The translations under genes were made by a program, and so were the position numbers. A DNA stretch of 64,000 nt, taken from contig JAHRHY010000024.1 in NCBI GenBank assembly GCA_019671135.1, positions 310,001-374,000 on the forward strand, written 5' to 3'. Of the stretch, positions 46,213 to 59,175 are shown one piece after another. The notes beneath the pieces are model-generated. The model worked only from the letters and a program-made list of their open reading frames with translations, was not told the DNA's origin and ran no database searches. The stretch's first letter is position 1, and every line of letters begins with the position of its first letter. The stretch is from Linnemannia hyalina. Taxonomy: Eukaryota; Mortierellomycota; Mortierellomycetes; Mortierellales; Mortierellaceae.

Positions 46213-49200
46213 ATGAACATCGTCTTTACTGCTCGCAAGTCGAGCGCAGTCTTCCATGCGATCAAGGGAAACTTTACTGGACCTGATGATCTCAACCTCA
46301 TTCTTGGGTAAGAGTTATCTCCTGTGCGATATCAAACAACGCATTTACGTCTTTCAAAGGAAGAGGAACCCTAACAGACGTTTCTTGTTTTTTTTTTTCA
46401 TTTGACCAAAATCGGACTTTGATACCATAGCAAAGGAACGAGGGTCGAGGTGTACCTGGTCTCGAGCGATGGCCTCAAGATGGTCAAGGAGTTTGGAATA
46501 TACGGCGAGATTGCATGCCTGGAACCCTTCCGACCTCCAGTACGTTCTTATCTTCATCAAAACTTCCGCGTTCTACTCTCCCACGTACATGTGCGCGCTT
46601 GAACAGCACGTTATCTGACCGCGCAATTAATCCGACCCATCTGCGCACATTCGCTCCTTTTTTCATTAGGGACAAAATATGGATATGCTCCTTTTAACTA
46701 CAACTCATTATCAAATGCTGACGCTGTCGTTGCGTCTGTCTTCGTCCCCGAGTGGTGCCGGAGCGATGGCAACAATTGCTCCGCAGTTCAGCATTATATC
46801 CGACACATACACAGATCTCCAGGATCGTCATGCTAGACCCTCAGAAGCAGGACAGATAGTCATCATGGACCCAACTTCCTCGCTGATCTGCTGTCATCTC
46901 TACCAAGGCCTCTTAAAGTGCATCCCTGTCAACCCGAACTCGTCCCTTGTGCCAAGTGGACGCACTGGCACGAGCGGTGGTCAGAGTACAGGTCGCCCAA
47001 CAAACCCCTCTCGACCCAGCACTAGATCTATCGATTCGACTTTTTTGGATCCATTTGACCTTCCCATCGACGAAGTGACCATCATGTCGATGGTCTTTTT
47101 GCACGGCTGCCAACGACCCACCCTTGCGCTGTTGTACCAGGATAAGAAAGAGGTTCGCCATGTCAAGACGTACGAGTTCGATCTCAAGAATAAGGACAAG
47201 TCAGAGACTGGATGGGCTCAAAGTGGGCTGAGCGGAGCGAGGACTTGTATTGCTGTCCCAGCTCCCATTGGTAAGAACTTCCATCCAATGCTGGTGTGCG
47301 TTTTGTCCAAACTCGGAGCTATTTCATGACCCGCGCTAATATATCGTTTTGATACTCTCATGTTTAGGCGGCTTTTTGGTTGTCGGCGAGTACTCGATTT
47401 CCTACTTCAACCCAGCACAGACAACGGCAATCTCGATCACCATGAACGCTACGATCATGCAGTGCCACAACCATATCGACCAAGGAACCCGATACCTCCT
47501 CGGTGATCACAAGGGAATGCTGTACATCTTGGTCCTGGAAATCAACAACAATGCAGGATCGTCTTCGAACCGATTCATACCAGTGTCAGGGCTGAAGTTG
47601 GAAAGCTTGGGCACTATTTCGATTCCAGAGGCGCTCGTTTACCTTGACAATGATCACGCCTTTGTTGGCTCCCATCTGGGTGACTCGCAATTGGTACAGC
47701 TGCATGAGAACCCCGATGAGCAGGGCGAATATGTGGAGATTATGGAGACGTTCACCAACATTGCACCCGTCCTTGATTTTGAGGTCGTCGATTTGGAGGG
47801 ACAAGGCCAGGTACTTTTTCATTCTTTTGTCAATTGCGAGTTCCTCGAATCCTCGTAGGACTTGATATCGCCTCTAACCATATTGCTGTCTTATTTCCAA
47901 CAGGGCCAAATTGTGGCATGCTCAGGAGCATTCAAGGACGGGTCGCTGAGAATTGTCCGAAATGGTGTCGGTATTAATGACAGGGCCGTCCTGGAGCTCC
48001 CTGGAATCAAGGGACTTTGGTCACTGAAAGAGAACTTGGATGCCACGTAAGTGAGCATTGCATGCGCGAAAGCGGTATTGAACGAGGAAGAATCTGTCAC
48101 TCTCGGATTTTACTGACATTCTCGATCAACTCTTCATTTTTCGCCACTCTAGCACCGAAGACACCCTGGTGATGAGCTTTTTGAACTCGACGCGCGTGGT
48201 CCGTGTTACGCCCGACTCTGAGATGGTTCAGGAGGAGCTTGATGGATTCTTGAGCGACACGGCCACATTGCTCTGTGGAAACGCGCAGGCAGGTCTCCTC
48301 ATTCAAGTGACGGAGGGGTCTGTTCGGTTGATTGCGCCTCCTCAGCATATCCAAGCCGGATTGATCTCAGAGTGGAAACCTCCAGCAGGAGAGTTGATTT
48401 CGATTGCATCCATGAACGGCACCCAGTGTCTTGTGGCTATCGGCGGCAAGACCCTTGTCTATCTAGACATTGGATCTGAAGTGGTCAAAAAAGTCGGGTA
48501 AGTTTATCATTGGCTCTTGACGCGTGGCCTGGGAGGTAGTTCGTCAATGATTGTCTGCAAAAATTACTTACTATGTCGCCGTCTGCCATTTTACCTTCTC
48601 CTATCGCAATAGTCAAACTACGTTTGAGAACGAGATTGCGTGTATTGATGTCAACGCGATCGACGGCGAGGATCGACATGCCTCACAGGTATGCGCAGTC
48701 GGACTGTGGACAGACATCAAGGTTCTTTTGGTCCGCTTGCCCACCATGGAGATCCTTGCTTCCCACGACTTGCCAGGAGATATCCTTCCTCGTTCGCTGC
48801 TCCTGTCACGATTTGAAGGTGTACCTTATCTCTTGGTCGGACTCGGTAAGGACTTTTGACTGTTTGAAGTATCCCACCAAGTAATTATCTTCGCAAAGCT
48901 GGTAACTAATTGCATAATGTATATACAAAATAGGTGACGGACATTTGTTGACGTTTGTTTTGGATGCAACTCTCAGCAGCTTGCCATCTCCTAAAAAGAT
49001 TTCGCTTGGTACGCAGCCTGTCATGCTTCGACAGATTTCGGCAGCTCAGGCCGAGGATGGTTTGGCACCCGCACCAGCATCTGCAGCTGGAAAGTCAGAC
49101 CATGTCTTTGCTTGCAGTGACCGACCTACTGTGATTTACAGTTCCAACCGCAAGATCCTCTACTCCAACGTCAATCTCAAGCAGGTCGCCACGGTTGCCT

Positions 49201-50696
49201 CATTCAACTGTACGGCCTTCCCGAATGCGCTAGCGCTTGTTGGGTCGGATGAGGAGAGTGTCCTCCGGATTGGAAGTATCGACGAGTTCCAGGAGCTGCA
49301 TGTCCGCACAGTTCCTGTCCACGAGAGTGCCAGACGCATTGCGTACATGTCGTCGCGAAAGTGCTTTGGAGTCCTCACCACCCAGATTGTATGCGAGGAG
49401 CCGGAGACCTTTGGATCAACCCGCATTGTTGCCTGTGATGAAGAAGAAATTGGATTCGTTCGTCTCTTCGATGACCAGACCTTTGATGGTAAGCGCTCCT
49501 ATCTTTTCTTTGATGATTTTATCTTTCAGTTGTTACGCTGATCCTTTTGCTTACTGGATTGCATATTTGCTCTTTTGCTTAGTGCTGGATTCGTACGAGC
49601 TGCAGAGGGATGAGGCACCTCAGTGCATCACGGCTGTTACGTTTGCAGGTGATCCAACGAGCTACATTGCGGTCGGAACAGCAGACGCGATCTCGGAGGG
49701 TGTTCCCGCCAAGGGTCGTATTTTGATTCTGGAAGTGTCAGAGACCAGCAAACTCAAGTTGGTGACAGAGTTGGAGGTGCAAGGAGGTGTGATGTCGGTC
49801 AAGGAGTTCCAGGGCAAGCTCCTCTGTGGTGTCAACCATCGGATCTGTCTCTATGCGTGGAAGACTTCGGAGAAGGGGTCGAGCGACAACAATCTGACGT
49901 TGGAATGCACACACCGTGGATTCATCCTGGTTCTATCGCTTGCGGTCCATGGCGAGTTTATTGTTGCGGGTGATATGCTTATGAGCATGACGCTACTCCG
50001 GTACACAGACAAGAAGATTACCGAGATTGCCAGGGATTCATCGATGGATATGTTGACTGCGCTGGAGGCGATCGATGACGAGACGTTTATTGCGTCCGAC
50101 AATGCGTCGAGTCTGTTTACGCTTGTCAAGAACACGGAGACAACGAGCGAGGATGAGGCCAAGCGGTTGCAGTGGTCTGGAGGATGGCACTTGGGCGACC
50201 AGATCAACCGGTTCAAGCATGGATCGCTTGTGATGACGAACCAGGAGGGTGATGCGCCTGCGATCCCCAAGTTGCTGTTTGGGACTGTTAGTGGAGCCAT
50301 CGGTGTTGTTGCAACGCTTACCGCGGACAAGTACGAGCTCCTTCACAAGCTCGAAACCAACCTGTCCAAAGTCATTCGTGGCGTCGGCGGCCTCGACCAC
50401 ACCAAGTACGTCTTCTTTTATTGTCTTTGTGCCTATTTTATCTTTGGTCTCCGTTTTATCATCCAAATCAGATACTAATGCTCTTCATAACAACAAATAG
50501 GTGGAGACAGTTCAGGAGCGACCAGAGAACGTTGCCTTCGACCAACTTTGTGGATGGAGATTTGATTGAGCTGTTCTTGGACCTGACAGAGGACGAGGTG
50601 AACAAGGTCATGATGGGTTCTGAGGGAGGCGAGGCGATTGATGTCTCTGTCACTGAGGTGACCAAGCTCATCGAAGAGCTCTCCCGTCTTCACTAA
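46213..50696 (+). CDS. DDB1: DNA damage-binding protein 1 (CUL4 ligase adaptor)
   Basis: Ten exons: 46213-46307, 46431-46539, 46670-47270, 47368-47810, 47904-48046, 48153-48497, 48613-48845, 48934-49488, 49583-50405, 50501-50696, giving 1180 aa (human DDB1 has 1140). DDB1 bridges CUL4 to WD40 substrate receptors in nucleotide-excision repair and replication control. Matches run the whole length: [113 protein letters not shown], and the C-terminal helical part ([28 protein letters not shown]). A Ser/Thr/Gly/Arg-rich insertion of about 35 residues sits near 162-200 in the first propeller. The acceptor upstream of exon 2 follows a long T-run. The family also holds Rse1 and Cft1, but the LGDSQLV and GDGDLIE-type blocks fit DDB1 best. 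Confidence 0.95.
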
Positions 50697-50802
50697 ACAA
50701 ACGGGGTGCCTGACTACTTTGAACACCTGCAGAGCATAAGCGGATCATAACATTCTACCAAAATATACACGTTTTGTACAATGAACAAATTATGGCGATA
50801 TT
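50697..50802. other. Tight convergent junction
   Basis: Only about 106 bp separate the stop codons of DDB1 (plus) and the acetyltransferase (minus), so the two 3' UTRs probably overlap. The sequence is AT-rich toward its right side. Confidence 0.6.
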
Positions 50803-51441
50803 TTATTTTCGGTATTGGGGGACGGTGTAGCGGAAGACTCCAGTGTCACGGAGTTCAAACCCCAAGGACTGATAGAGTGTCCTGGCCTCGATCCGGTTCG
50901 GGTTACTGGTGAGATCGACCATCACACACTTGTGAGTATGAACGGCTTCGTCGAGGGCGCGGCGCATTAAGCCTTTACCTAGTCCGCAGCCCCGGCATCT
51001 GTCGTCGACTACCACGTCTTCGATATGGGCGCAGGATTTCATGAGGAGGTTTAAGGTGACGAGTGTTAAAGCGCCGACTATTCTTGTGATGCGAACCTTC
51101 GGTTCTGGCGGGCTGGTGGTGGAAGAAGTGGAGACTTCTGTGGCGAGATAGAGGGAGAAGGTTTCGTGGTTTGCTAGACAGGTGTTGAGGCGGTCGAGTG
51201 ATGGGCCGGCAGAGCAGAGGGTTGATAGTTGGGGGTAGAGTGCATCTAGTGCTGTTGTTAGTTGTTCGCTTTCGAGGGGGGCGGCTGTTTGGTCGGAGAG
51301 GGAGAGGGATGGGAAGGATGGGAGGACGAGGCGCCAAATGACGATTGGGGATAGCTGTTCGGTGGTGGTGGTGATGGTGAGAGAGTTGAAGGGTGTGCCG
51401 TCGACTAGTTTTGGGTTGATTGCGATGAATGATGGCGCCAT
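50803..51441 (-). CDS. GNAT-family N-acetyltransferase
   Basis: Intronless minus-strand frame of 212 aa. The GNAT core is seen in the C-terminal half: strand beta4 AHIEDVVVDDRCRGCGLGKGL (about residues 138-158), where R-x-x-G-x-G (R148 to G153) forms the pyrophosphate-binding loop for acetyl-CoA, followed by helix LMRRALDEAVHTHKCVMVDL and a C-terminal NRIEARTLYQSLGFELRDTG segment with the Tyr often acting as general acid. The HIEDVVV string and layout recall glucosamine-6-phosphate N-acetyltransferase (Gna1), which makes the UDP-GlcNAc precursor for chitin. The N-terminal part (residues 1-110) is longer and Ser/Leu-rich, so substrate assignment to Gna1 is only a possibility. Confidence 0.85.
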   Translation of the reverse strand: MAPSFIAINPKLVDGTPFNSLTITTTTEQLSPIVIWRLVLPSFPSLSLSDQTAAPLESEQLTTALDALYPQLSTLCSAGPSLDRLNTCLANHETFSLYLATEVSTSSTTSPPEPKVRITRIVGALTLVTLNLLMKSCAHIEDVVVDDRCRGCGLGKGLMRRALDEAVHTHKCVMVDLTSNPNRIEARTLYQSLGFELRDTGVFRYTVPQYRK

Positions 51442-52299
51442 TTCAGTGTTGTTGATGCGAGGAGATGTGGATGGATGTGATGTGATGTGATGCTATGGAG
51501 TGAAGACTAAAGAGGGGAAAGTGGGGTGAGCGAACAAAGCATAGAAGGATAAATGGTGTCTGTGCCCCAACAGTATGCGGAGGGGACGTGACTGTGTATG
51601 GCATGCAAGGATGCATGGAGGTAAATTCAGGGGTGATGCTGGACAGGCGATATTATAGGTCTTAGTCTATCTAAAGTTTTTTTTTTTTTGCAGCTAATAA
51701 GGATCAGACAAGAGAACGCATGGGAAGGTGAGGGTTTGATAAGAGGGTTGAGTTGCTGGTTGAAGCTTGCGCAGGTGCCACCAGCAACTCAGTCCCCCCT
51801 CAGTTCAGGGTTATCACCTTGACGCAAAAAAAAAACGCGAAAACAGATACTCTTGTGCCTGCCGTCCACACGCGAAAAAAAAATATATCCCGTCCTTTTT
51901 TTCATTTTTCTTGCCATAGAATAATGGCCCAGCAATCGCTCAGTTGGGTACCTTCGTTGTTGTCCTCTTCCTCGGCGCTGATGGAGGGGTGGGAGACTCA
52001 AACGTGTGTACCCATTGCCTCGAATCGTTTTTTACCCTACACGCGACACGATGGTAGCAATGTCCTTTCAAGATATCATCACCCATCACCCCATCCGTCA
52101 ATGTGATAAAGGAAAAGGTCTACTAGATTACTTTGGAACCGTCCAAAAAGAGCCTCCATATTTTAGTAGCATGTTTTTGTTTTCTTTTCATTCCTCGCAC
52201 GCCTATCCACATCCACAGTCATTCGATTCCAATGAACAAAATAAAACTTGACTTTTGGCTCGCTCATGAAAAAAGAGGAATTGGGTACTCACTTACTAC
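51442..52299. other. Spacer upstream of the acetyltransferase
   Basis: The first 100 bp hold GATGTGATGTGATG repeats directly before the acetyltransferase ATG (minus strand). The rest has T- and A-runs and only short open frames. No gene is supported. Confidence 0.35.
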
Positions 52300-53281
52300 T
52301 CAATCCTCTTCTTGATTCCGGACAAGAGCAAAAAGCAAATCAAGCACCATTGAGCGCAACAGATCCATGACGTTGACATCAATTTGCATTTCACTCAAAC
52401 CCGACGTGGACTTGAAGCGGCAGGAGAGGAAAAATGTTTGTGCGGCTGTCCCATCCCTACCACTCCACCTCCCTTCAAGCAACACAATATTCGTCTTTAA
52501 AGCCCCAGACTCAGAACCAACCGGAGCAATGGACGAGTTGCGAGGCCATATATCGCCTTGAACCTGTCCAAGACCACCCAAACACCAAATCCTTCGCTCT
52601 TGAAAAGAAAACAACCAAAAAAAAAAAAAATTACAAACTTCCAGAGAAAAGAGAACGGTCATTTTTCACCACGCGATCCATGTTCAGCAAATTGACATAC
52701 ATGGCTACTTCTGCTACTCCTACAAAAAAAGAAAAAAAATGCGAAGGCTGGCGTGAAGAGAAACAGGAGAAAGGCATCTATTCTACTCTCATCAGATCCC
52801 TCTCTTGGCCATATACGAAACTACAGCCTGGGAGCTAATGACCTCAGATCAGAGTGAGCGGCGGCGGAAATAATAAACATCATGTTCTTTATCTCGAAAA
52901 GGTTCGAGATACACGCGTTCACTTAAAAAAGAAGAGACCTAGGGTTAGTAGAGAAAAGAAACTAAACTTCACTGTCATCCCCGTTGAACAAAATGGGAAC
53001 GACAGCACAGATCCGTATCCAGTCTGATTGAAAAAAAAGGTGCTGACGACAGCTGCGGCCATCTGTTTAATATGCGTTTGGTTGACATGCTCATCCCCCT
53101 CTTGTATAACACGACTCATAGTCCAAAGTCGAAAGACGAGATCGTTGACCATCGTCTTATGAGTCGTTGGGCAAACATTCCTCAAAGTATATTCAGATGA
53201 AAAGGGACACAAGAAACTTCTATCATCGGTGCAACTTGTCCAACGTACAATACTAGTGCGCTCAAAAATATGGATAGGCAA
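52300..53281 (-). other. Candidate spliced gene or gene relic, minus strand
   Basis: Two open stretches on the minus strand have more balanced composition than neighbouring chance frames. The right one (52919-53281) contains CPTTHKTMVNDLVFRLWTM and RVIQEGDEHVNQTHIKQMAA; the left one (52300 to about 52606) contains QVQGDIWPRNSSIAPVGS, LKTNIVLLEGRWSG and MQIDVNVMDLLRSMVLDLLF before a stop. Between them a short stretch (about 52645-52704) reads MYVNLLNMDRVVKNDRSLFS and can be joined to the left block by a 40-50 nt intron with a T-rich acceptor. I could not join the right block convincingly and I do not recognise the family, so this is unproven. Confidence 0.25.
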
Positions 53282-56200
53282 ACAACGGCCACTTGAGCTA
53301 CAAACACCGAGGGTAGAAAAGCTGTATTACTCGTGTATTATATATCCAGAACATTGTGTTAAAAGGAGAAGACGCTCAGTGCTTCACGGGGCATCGCGTA
53401 CGAGTTAATTATACCCATGGATGCCCTGGGTGTATCTAAGAAATGGGTGAAGAGCACAGTCCTCGCAATTGAAGCAATCATCGCGGACTACAAAAGAGGT
53501 CATCGTTACTTATCGGAGGTCGAGGTCTCTGCATGAATGGACGATGACGAGTCATGTTCCCGATGATTGGCTTTTTTTTTATTTTCAATCATACCAAAGG
53601 CCGTTTGTCGCGTCATTACATATTCGCCTCCTCCTCATCAATAAATCGACATGTCTATATTACTCGGCCACAATTTCTAAGCGCCGATTATGCTATGCTT
53701 GTCAAGAACGCCCCGATTGCCACATCGCGTTGTGGTGTCGCTCTCTCTCCGTTGTCGAATCAAAGAAAAACGTGTCGCGATCTTTGGATATCATTTTGGC
53801 GTTCTCCTCCTCTCCCCTTCCTCTGTCCTCACTCATCCCTTTATTGAACATTGCATTATGTGGCTGTTGGTGTTTAGACTCGAGCGAATCGACGACGACA
53901 CCAGAAACAAAGATATGTCCTTCCTTCTCCGAGGATAAAGGCTTCTGGTATTGCCGGCATGAGATGCTTTGTCAAGGAGATCCTGGCTATCCTTTTGCTC
54001 CTATTCAATTGTTCGTTTCTTGTCTCTTCTGCGTCGCTTTCATCGCGTGGTCGTGCGCTTTGTATTTATGCCTTTTCGATGTGTAGACATAAACCGAGGA
54101 TACAAGCGCAGTAGCAGAAAAACTAATGTATGTATGTATGTATGTAGTTGAAAGAGGAGAATACCAACAGCACCGCTAAACAAAGCCTAAACAAAACCGG
54201 GGACAGTAGAAAGAGAATGATTGGAGTGTATTTACACGATAAAGCTGTGGTTGCATATTGCATTCTTGCATTTAAAATGATGCATATCCATATGACTTGA
54301 TCGGCAACTGCCTGCTTCAGCCTTCGATTTGGATTAGGTGGAAGGTGAGCAGAGCAAAAATGGAGAGATGTGAGATGAGGAACCAAAAAAACCTCCCTCC
54401 CAAGAAAAAAAAAGAGTTGAGGAGACAAAGAAAAAGATGCACGCGAAAGGGTCGACAGACGGACAGCTTTTTTTATTTTGAAACTCAAGGACTAAGGAGA
54501 CATAAAGATGAGGAACGACGAAGACCCTTGCATGTTTGTATGTTACTACTTTAACTTGATCGTATAGTCAACGCGAAGGCGCCATAGTACCCAAGCGACA
54601 AAACGCATAATTATGACCGAGGAACATGACGAGAAGAAAGAAGGAGAGTGAGGTGGTCAGATTGAGGGAGGGGAAGAAGGGGCTTCTCGCGAGAGGGGGA
54701 GAACAACGAACAAAAACAAGGACAGGAAGAAGTGGTGAAAGAGAAAGGGGTAACGATGTTGTTGCTTGCTGTAGGACAGTATGGGGGAAACAACAGCATC
54801 ATCTCAACACAAACACACAGTGATCTGGTTTTCTGTCTTTTTTTCTTCCACACACTCTTCCCCACACTCTTCCCCTCATTCATTGTCCCCTGAGCGGTGA
54901 CTTCAAATGGTCAGATATCGCAAACACTTCCGAGATGAGCCCTTTCCAAACTTTCTCTTCTTAGAAGGGAATAGACGGCAGCACAGCAGCAGTGAGCATA
55001 ATCAAGAACGAGTCTGGGATGCTGCTATCTTACTGTTCTAGTAGACGGTAATTAACCAATGTAATTTTCAGGGTCGAGGGATAGAAAGACGAAATGGGTG
55101 AATCCAGAGGCCAGCTCTTCTTTTGACCGTCGCTCCAGAAGTAGGAGAGTAGGGAACGCTTTTCAAACTTCAGAACTACTAATGAGATCTCCAAGAGTGC
55201 TGGGGTGGTTTTCCCGCTATTGTTTGTGACAATATGAGGTCGTTTTATTCTTGTTCTCCGCCTTCATATTGTCCAAATCTGTCTCCTTTGTTTTTTATCA
55301 GGGCACGATGAGAACTAACAAGTAGAGCAGAGCGAACTAAGAAGGTGGGCTCCTCGTTCTTACTTCATCATGAAATGACGTGCCTCCTTCTAACCAGCTC
55401 GTCCTTCAAGACCCTCCTTTTTCCCGCATAAATCCAGCACGCGTTGTTTGTTCACGTTCTAGGATTGCAGATACTTCATGATCATTTACACCCTGTCGAT
55501 GAAAAGACGTGGATTGACAAAAAGATGGAGAAAAATAGTGGGAAATCGAGGGCGAAGGCAATCTTTGTTGTCTTCATTTCTTCATTTTGGACATTGGCCT
55601 CAAAGGCAACGCTCGGATGCATATATCTTCTATCTTTCTTTGTCGTTTGGTCGTCTACATGTGGGTGTCGTTCATGAGATCAACCATTATTCATTTTTTC
55701 CAAGATGGGATTGTCGGCATACTTCTTTCTCTTTTCCTTTCCCTCTTATCCCCTTTCTCTTTGGTCTGTTGTCTCCTCGTCCTCGATTTCCACGCCCATG
55801 CATCTAATACCGACGGCGGTTTTTTTGTGCTTGCATAGCTTAGCACAAAGGTTTAATTGTATGTGGCCTCCCATTCTGTGGGGGACTAAATTATGACGGC
55901 TCAACAAAGTCATTCAGGTTTTTTGACATGCATGCTCAAAGAGAGAACATGCCTTGTAAGAAGCAAAATTGCATTTCATTTTCACATTCTTTCCTTCCCC
56001 TTCCTTCTTCTCCACATAGTTGCCACCATTATTTGTCGTTGCTCGCTCACTTCATGGAGTCAAATTATCTAGGATGATCACCCGAGACAAGAGAACCGAT
56101 CCTCAGCGCTCAGACATTTAAGGACACCTCTCCATTTGTCACGGAAATTTAAACAGTTCAAACGCGTCCCCTCCTGGATCATTCTGCGCCCCCTTTGCTT

Positions 56201-57300
56201 CACCTACCCCCACAGCTGGGTGCTCAAGCCCCAGATTGCTCAGCAAAGAGAGTATCTAGAACTATTCTGCATTCGCTTATTTTTAGGATGTGAGAGAGAG
56301 AGAGAGAGAGAAGGAGAGAAGTTGTGTCTGTTTGTAGTATGGGTCTTTTGCTGGACACGGACAAACATCCAAACATCGTACTAAACATTGCTGATTTTGT
56401 CAGCTGTTTGTTTGTGCAACTACGATGTTTTGGGGCACTGAGTCCGGGAGGTGTACCAGTTTGTTTGTCCACTTGCCTCGATCTCTGTCTCCCTCTTCAC
56501 TTTCGCCTTGTTCTTTTTTTTCTTTTGTAATTGACGAAGGAGATGGCTTTCCTTATCCTCCTCAATCGACCTCACCCTTTGACTTTCTGATGGTAATTGG
56601 CCCGATCACGTTCTGGACAATAGATAATTGTTGACAGAGATCTCAACAAGGAATTCTTTCTTCGTTACATATCTGTCATTTCTTGACATGAAGCGTAGGG
56701 ATTGACTGGCTGGCTGATGGGAGAGGCTGGTACTAGCTGGCAAAAGTCCATTTGGAGGCAACCTCCATTACTTTTGTCTCTCTTCGTTCTTCCAGCGCTC
56801 CTTTCTTTAGCTTACTCCTTGCCTTTCGTTGTTCACTCTATCTGTCTTTGCTTGTGTCCAAAGTTCAACTCTCCTGAACTCTGTCTTCAATGCCCTTTTT
56901 ATTATCTCTCTCGTTCTCTTACTCTCTTACCTCTCTCTCTCGCTTGAACCCCCTTCTCTTTTCTTCCCTCCCCCCGTGTCTCTTGCATACGTGGTTATTC
57001 CTGTGCCTTTTTTTCCTTCTAATGAGGTACCCTCCCCATTTTTTTCTCCGCATATTTTTAGGAGGGCGCCCTTTCTTTTGTGCAACGTTGTCCCGCTCGC
57101 CCCACGATGCCTAGGTCAATTGGAAAGAACCATGTATTCAATCGATGGTATCCTCTTTTATCCGATTGATTGACTGACTGGCTGGCCGATCCTTTCTTGA
57201 ATTCCTTTTCTTTATTGTCTTTAACTTTGCTGAGATCTCCCTTTTTTATCCTCCTTCCAAAGCAATCAAAAGTGAACCTACTCTGTCACTCACGACGAAG
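53282..57300. other. Gene-poor spacer
   Basis: About 4 kb with no supported gene. An open frame at 53469-54086 (plus) lacks an early ATG and is rich in Cys/Ser/Leu without domains. An (ATGT)n run lies at 54126-54146, and a GA run at about 56291-56311. From 56740 to 57110 the plus strand is C/T-rich, like gene leaders elsewhere, but no start codon with a good frame follows closely. Confidence 0.35.
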
Positions 57301-59175
57301 CGTGTTATTTTGTGCGTTGTCTTATTGAGTTATTTTCTTCCACGGTCTACTAGCTTCACGAACCACAGTTGGATTGGCGGTTCTCTTTCTACAAGTAACA
57401 AGAAGAGAATGCCCGTTCAATAACAACCAGCGAACAAAGTAAAGAAAAAAACAATCAATAATAACCGAGTAAGAAATAAACGAACTAAAGATGCGAATGA
57501 AAATCAAGGAAGGACACGAGTGCAAAGCATTTGAGCAACATCAACAAAGCGGCATGCATGGATGTGACATGACATGGCCCTTTTCCACTCTCGCTTTTGC
57601 AACGTCCATAAGAAGGAAAAAGAGAGGCGTTTTGTTATCTCTTTCTTGTCTTCTTTTTTTTTCTCTTTCAGTCCCATCCTCTCTTTTCTTTCTTCTTTTT
57701 TTCTCTCTTTCTTTCTTTTGTGCTTCCTTCCCTCTTTTTCTTCTCGCCTCTAATTGCGCCAAACGCAGACATTGACGAACAATAAACGCGCCCTTTTTTT
57801 ATTATTCTTCTTTTGTCATCCCTCTGGACCTCCCTCTCTCGTGTTTGCTCTCCTCCTCATCCTCCTTCCTCTTCTTTCCCCCTCATCTTCTCGCTCCAAA
57901 ACTCACTCTCCCTTACCTCCAGAAACTCTACCACTCTTCCTCTCACTCACTTCCTTTTTCAACTTTCTCCCTTACTAACGCACAAAACAACGCACCCTCT
58001 TTCGCCATTTCGCCCAGCAGTAAGAAAGATTTCGATAAGTAGGTAAACTTAAACACTCATGTAATTAGGTTGCGCTTCTTTTCTTTCTTCCTTCCTGTGC
58101 TACTCTTCCACCATCTCCCGGCCCCCTTCATTCTTGTTACATCCTGGCATTGCTCCAAAACCGCGTCCAAAAGTCCCCTCATCATTATCGTCTCCCTCAC
58201 CCTTTACCGTTCCTATCCTTTTTTCTTCGTCGTCATTTTCACTCTCACGTTGAAGGTTGGTCTTCACTCTTTCTCTCTCACATTCTCGTTCAGGCATTGA
58301 GTCGCGCATTTTTGTAAGATCCGCAGGCCTTTCTGAGATACTTGTCCAACCCCTCTTCCCTACTTCTCATTTCGCTTCCATTGAAGCAAACCCGTTTATT
58401 TACGCAATACTAGGACATCTCTCGTCCTTGTCTTCTTCCCCTTTCACCCCTTCACAGAAACTTCCATCGTTGTATTCCCCTAATCTCTCTTACGTGCCCC
58501 ATTTTTCACTTGCCTCCTTGTTTATCACTCCTTTCCTCTCTTTTTGCCTCTTTTCTTCTCGTCCCTTTAACTCCTTCTTCCTCGCTAGTTTCTCTTGTTT
58601 CTCATAACTACCCCTCCCTCCTTTCCGCCTCTCCTCGCATACTCTCTATTTTCCAAACCTACCGACTGGTAAATTGTTGATCCGCACATGCGAATGAACT
58701 CATTCAAATACGGCGACTAAACATCAAACCTACACCAAGTCGACCTCTTTTTCTCTTTGAGCTTCTCTCTTCTTTCTACTTTTCAACAACACCTTTATAC
58801 CCCCTTTCCTTCTTGTAGCTGCGTTTCTATCTTTGCCTTTCATTTCGACATTCTACTAGACCTAATTTCTAATTTTTTCTTCTTTGCTTTCTGTCATTCG
58901 CGCGTTTGTCAGAAAATCATCCTTCGAGATTCGAGATTAATAACGGACGACAACGAAAAGGCAGAACCGCCTAGTATTGAGAGAAAGAGACCGCAATCTC
59001 TCCTCCCTTTCTCACCATCTCTTCCGTCCGGGAACCCTCTTATTTCTGACGACATACTGACAACAAACAACAAACAACTATCCTTCGCATACTCAAACAA
59101 GCAAGGCTATTTTTCAATATTGCTCACTGAATCTCTCAACCATCAATACACCTAACGGCGCTACATACAACAACG
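57301..59175 (+). promoter_or_regulatory. Long C/T-rich leader of the MFS transporter gene
   Basis: From about 57590 to 59000 the plus strand is dominated by CTTTC/TTCTC-type tracts, then changes to CAACA-rich sequence before the ATG at 59176. This is the longest pyrimidine leader in the window. Open frames through it are Ser/Leu/Phe-rich artefacts. Confidence 0.45.

Noticed and set aside
53469..54086. 205-codon plus-strand frame
   Set aside because: Opens at TTG rather than ATG, is Cys/Ser-rich without motif, and contains no splice-compatible partner exons that I can see.
57491..58607. Several frames of 75-116 codons upstream of the MFS gene
   Set aside because: Composition reflects C/T-rich leader DNA; none has a recognisable domain.
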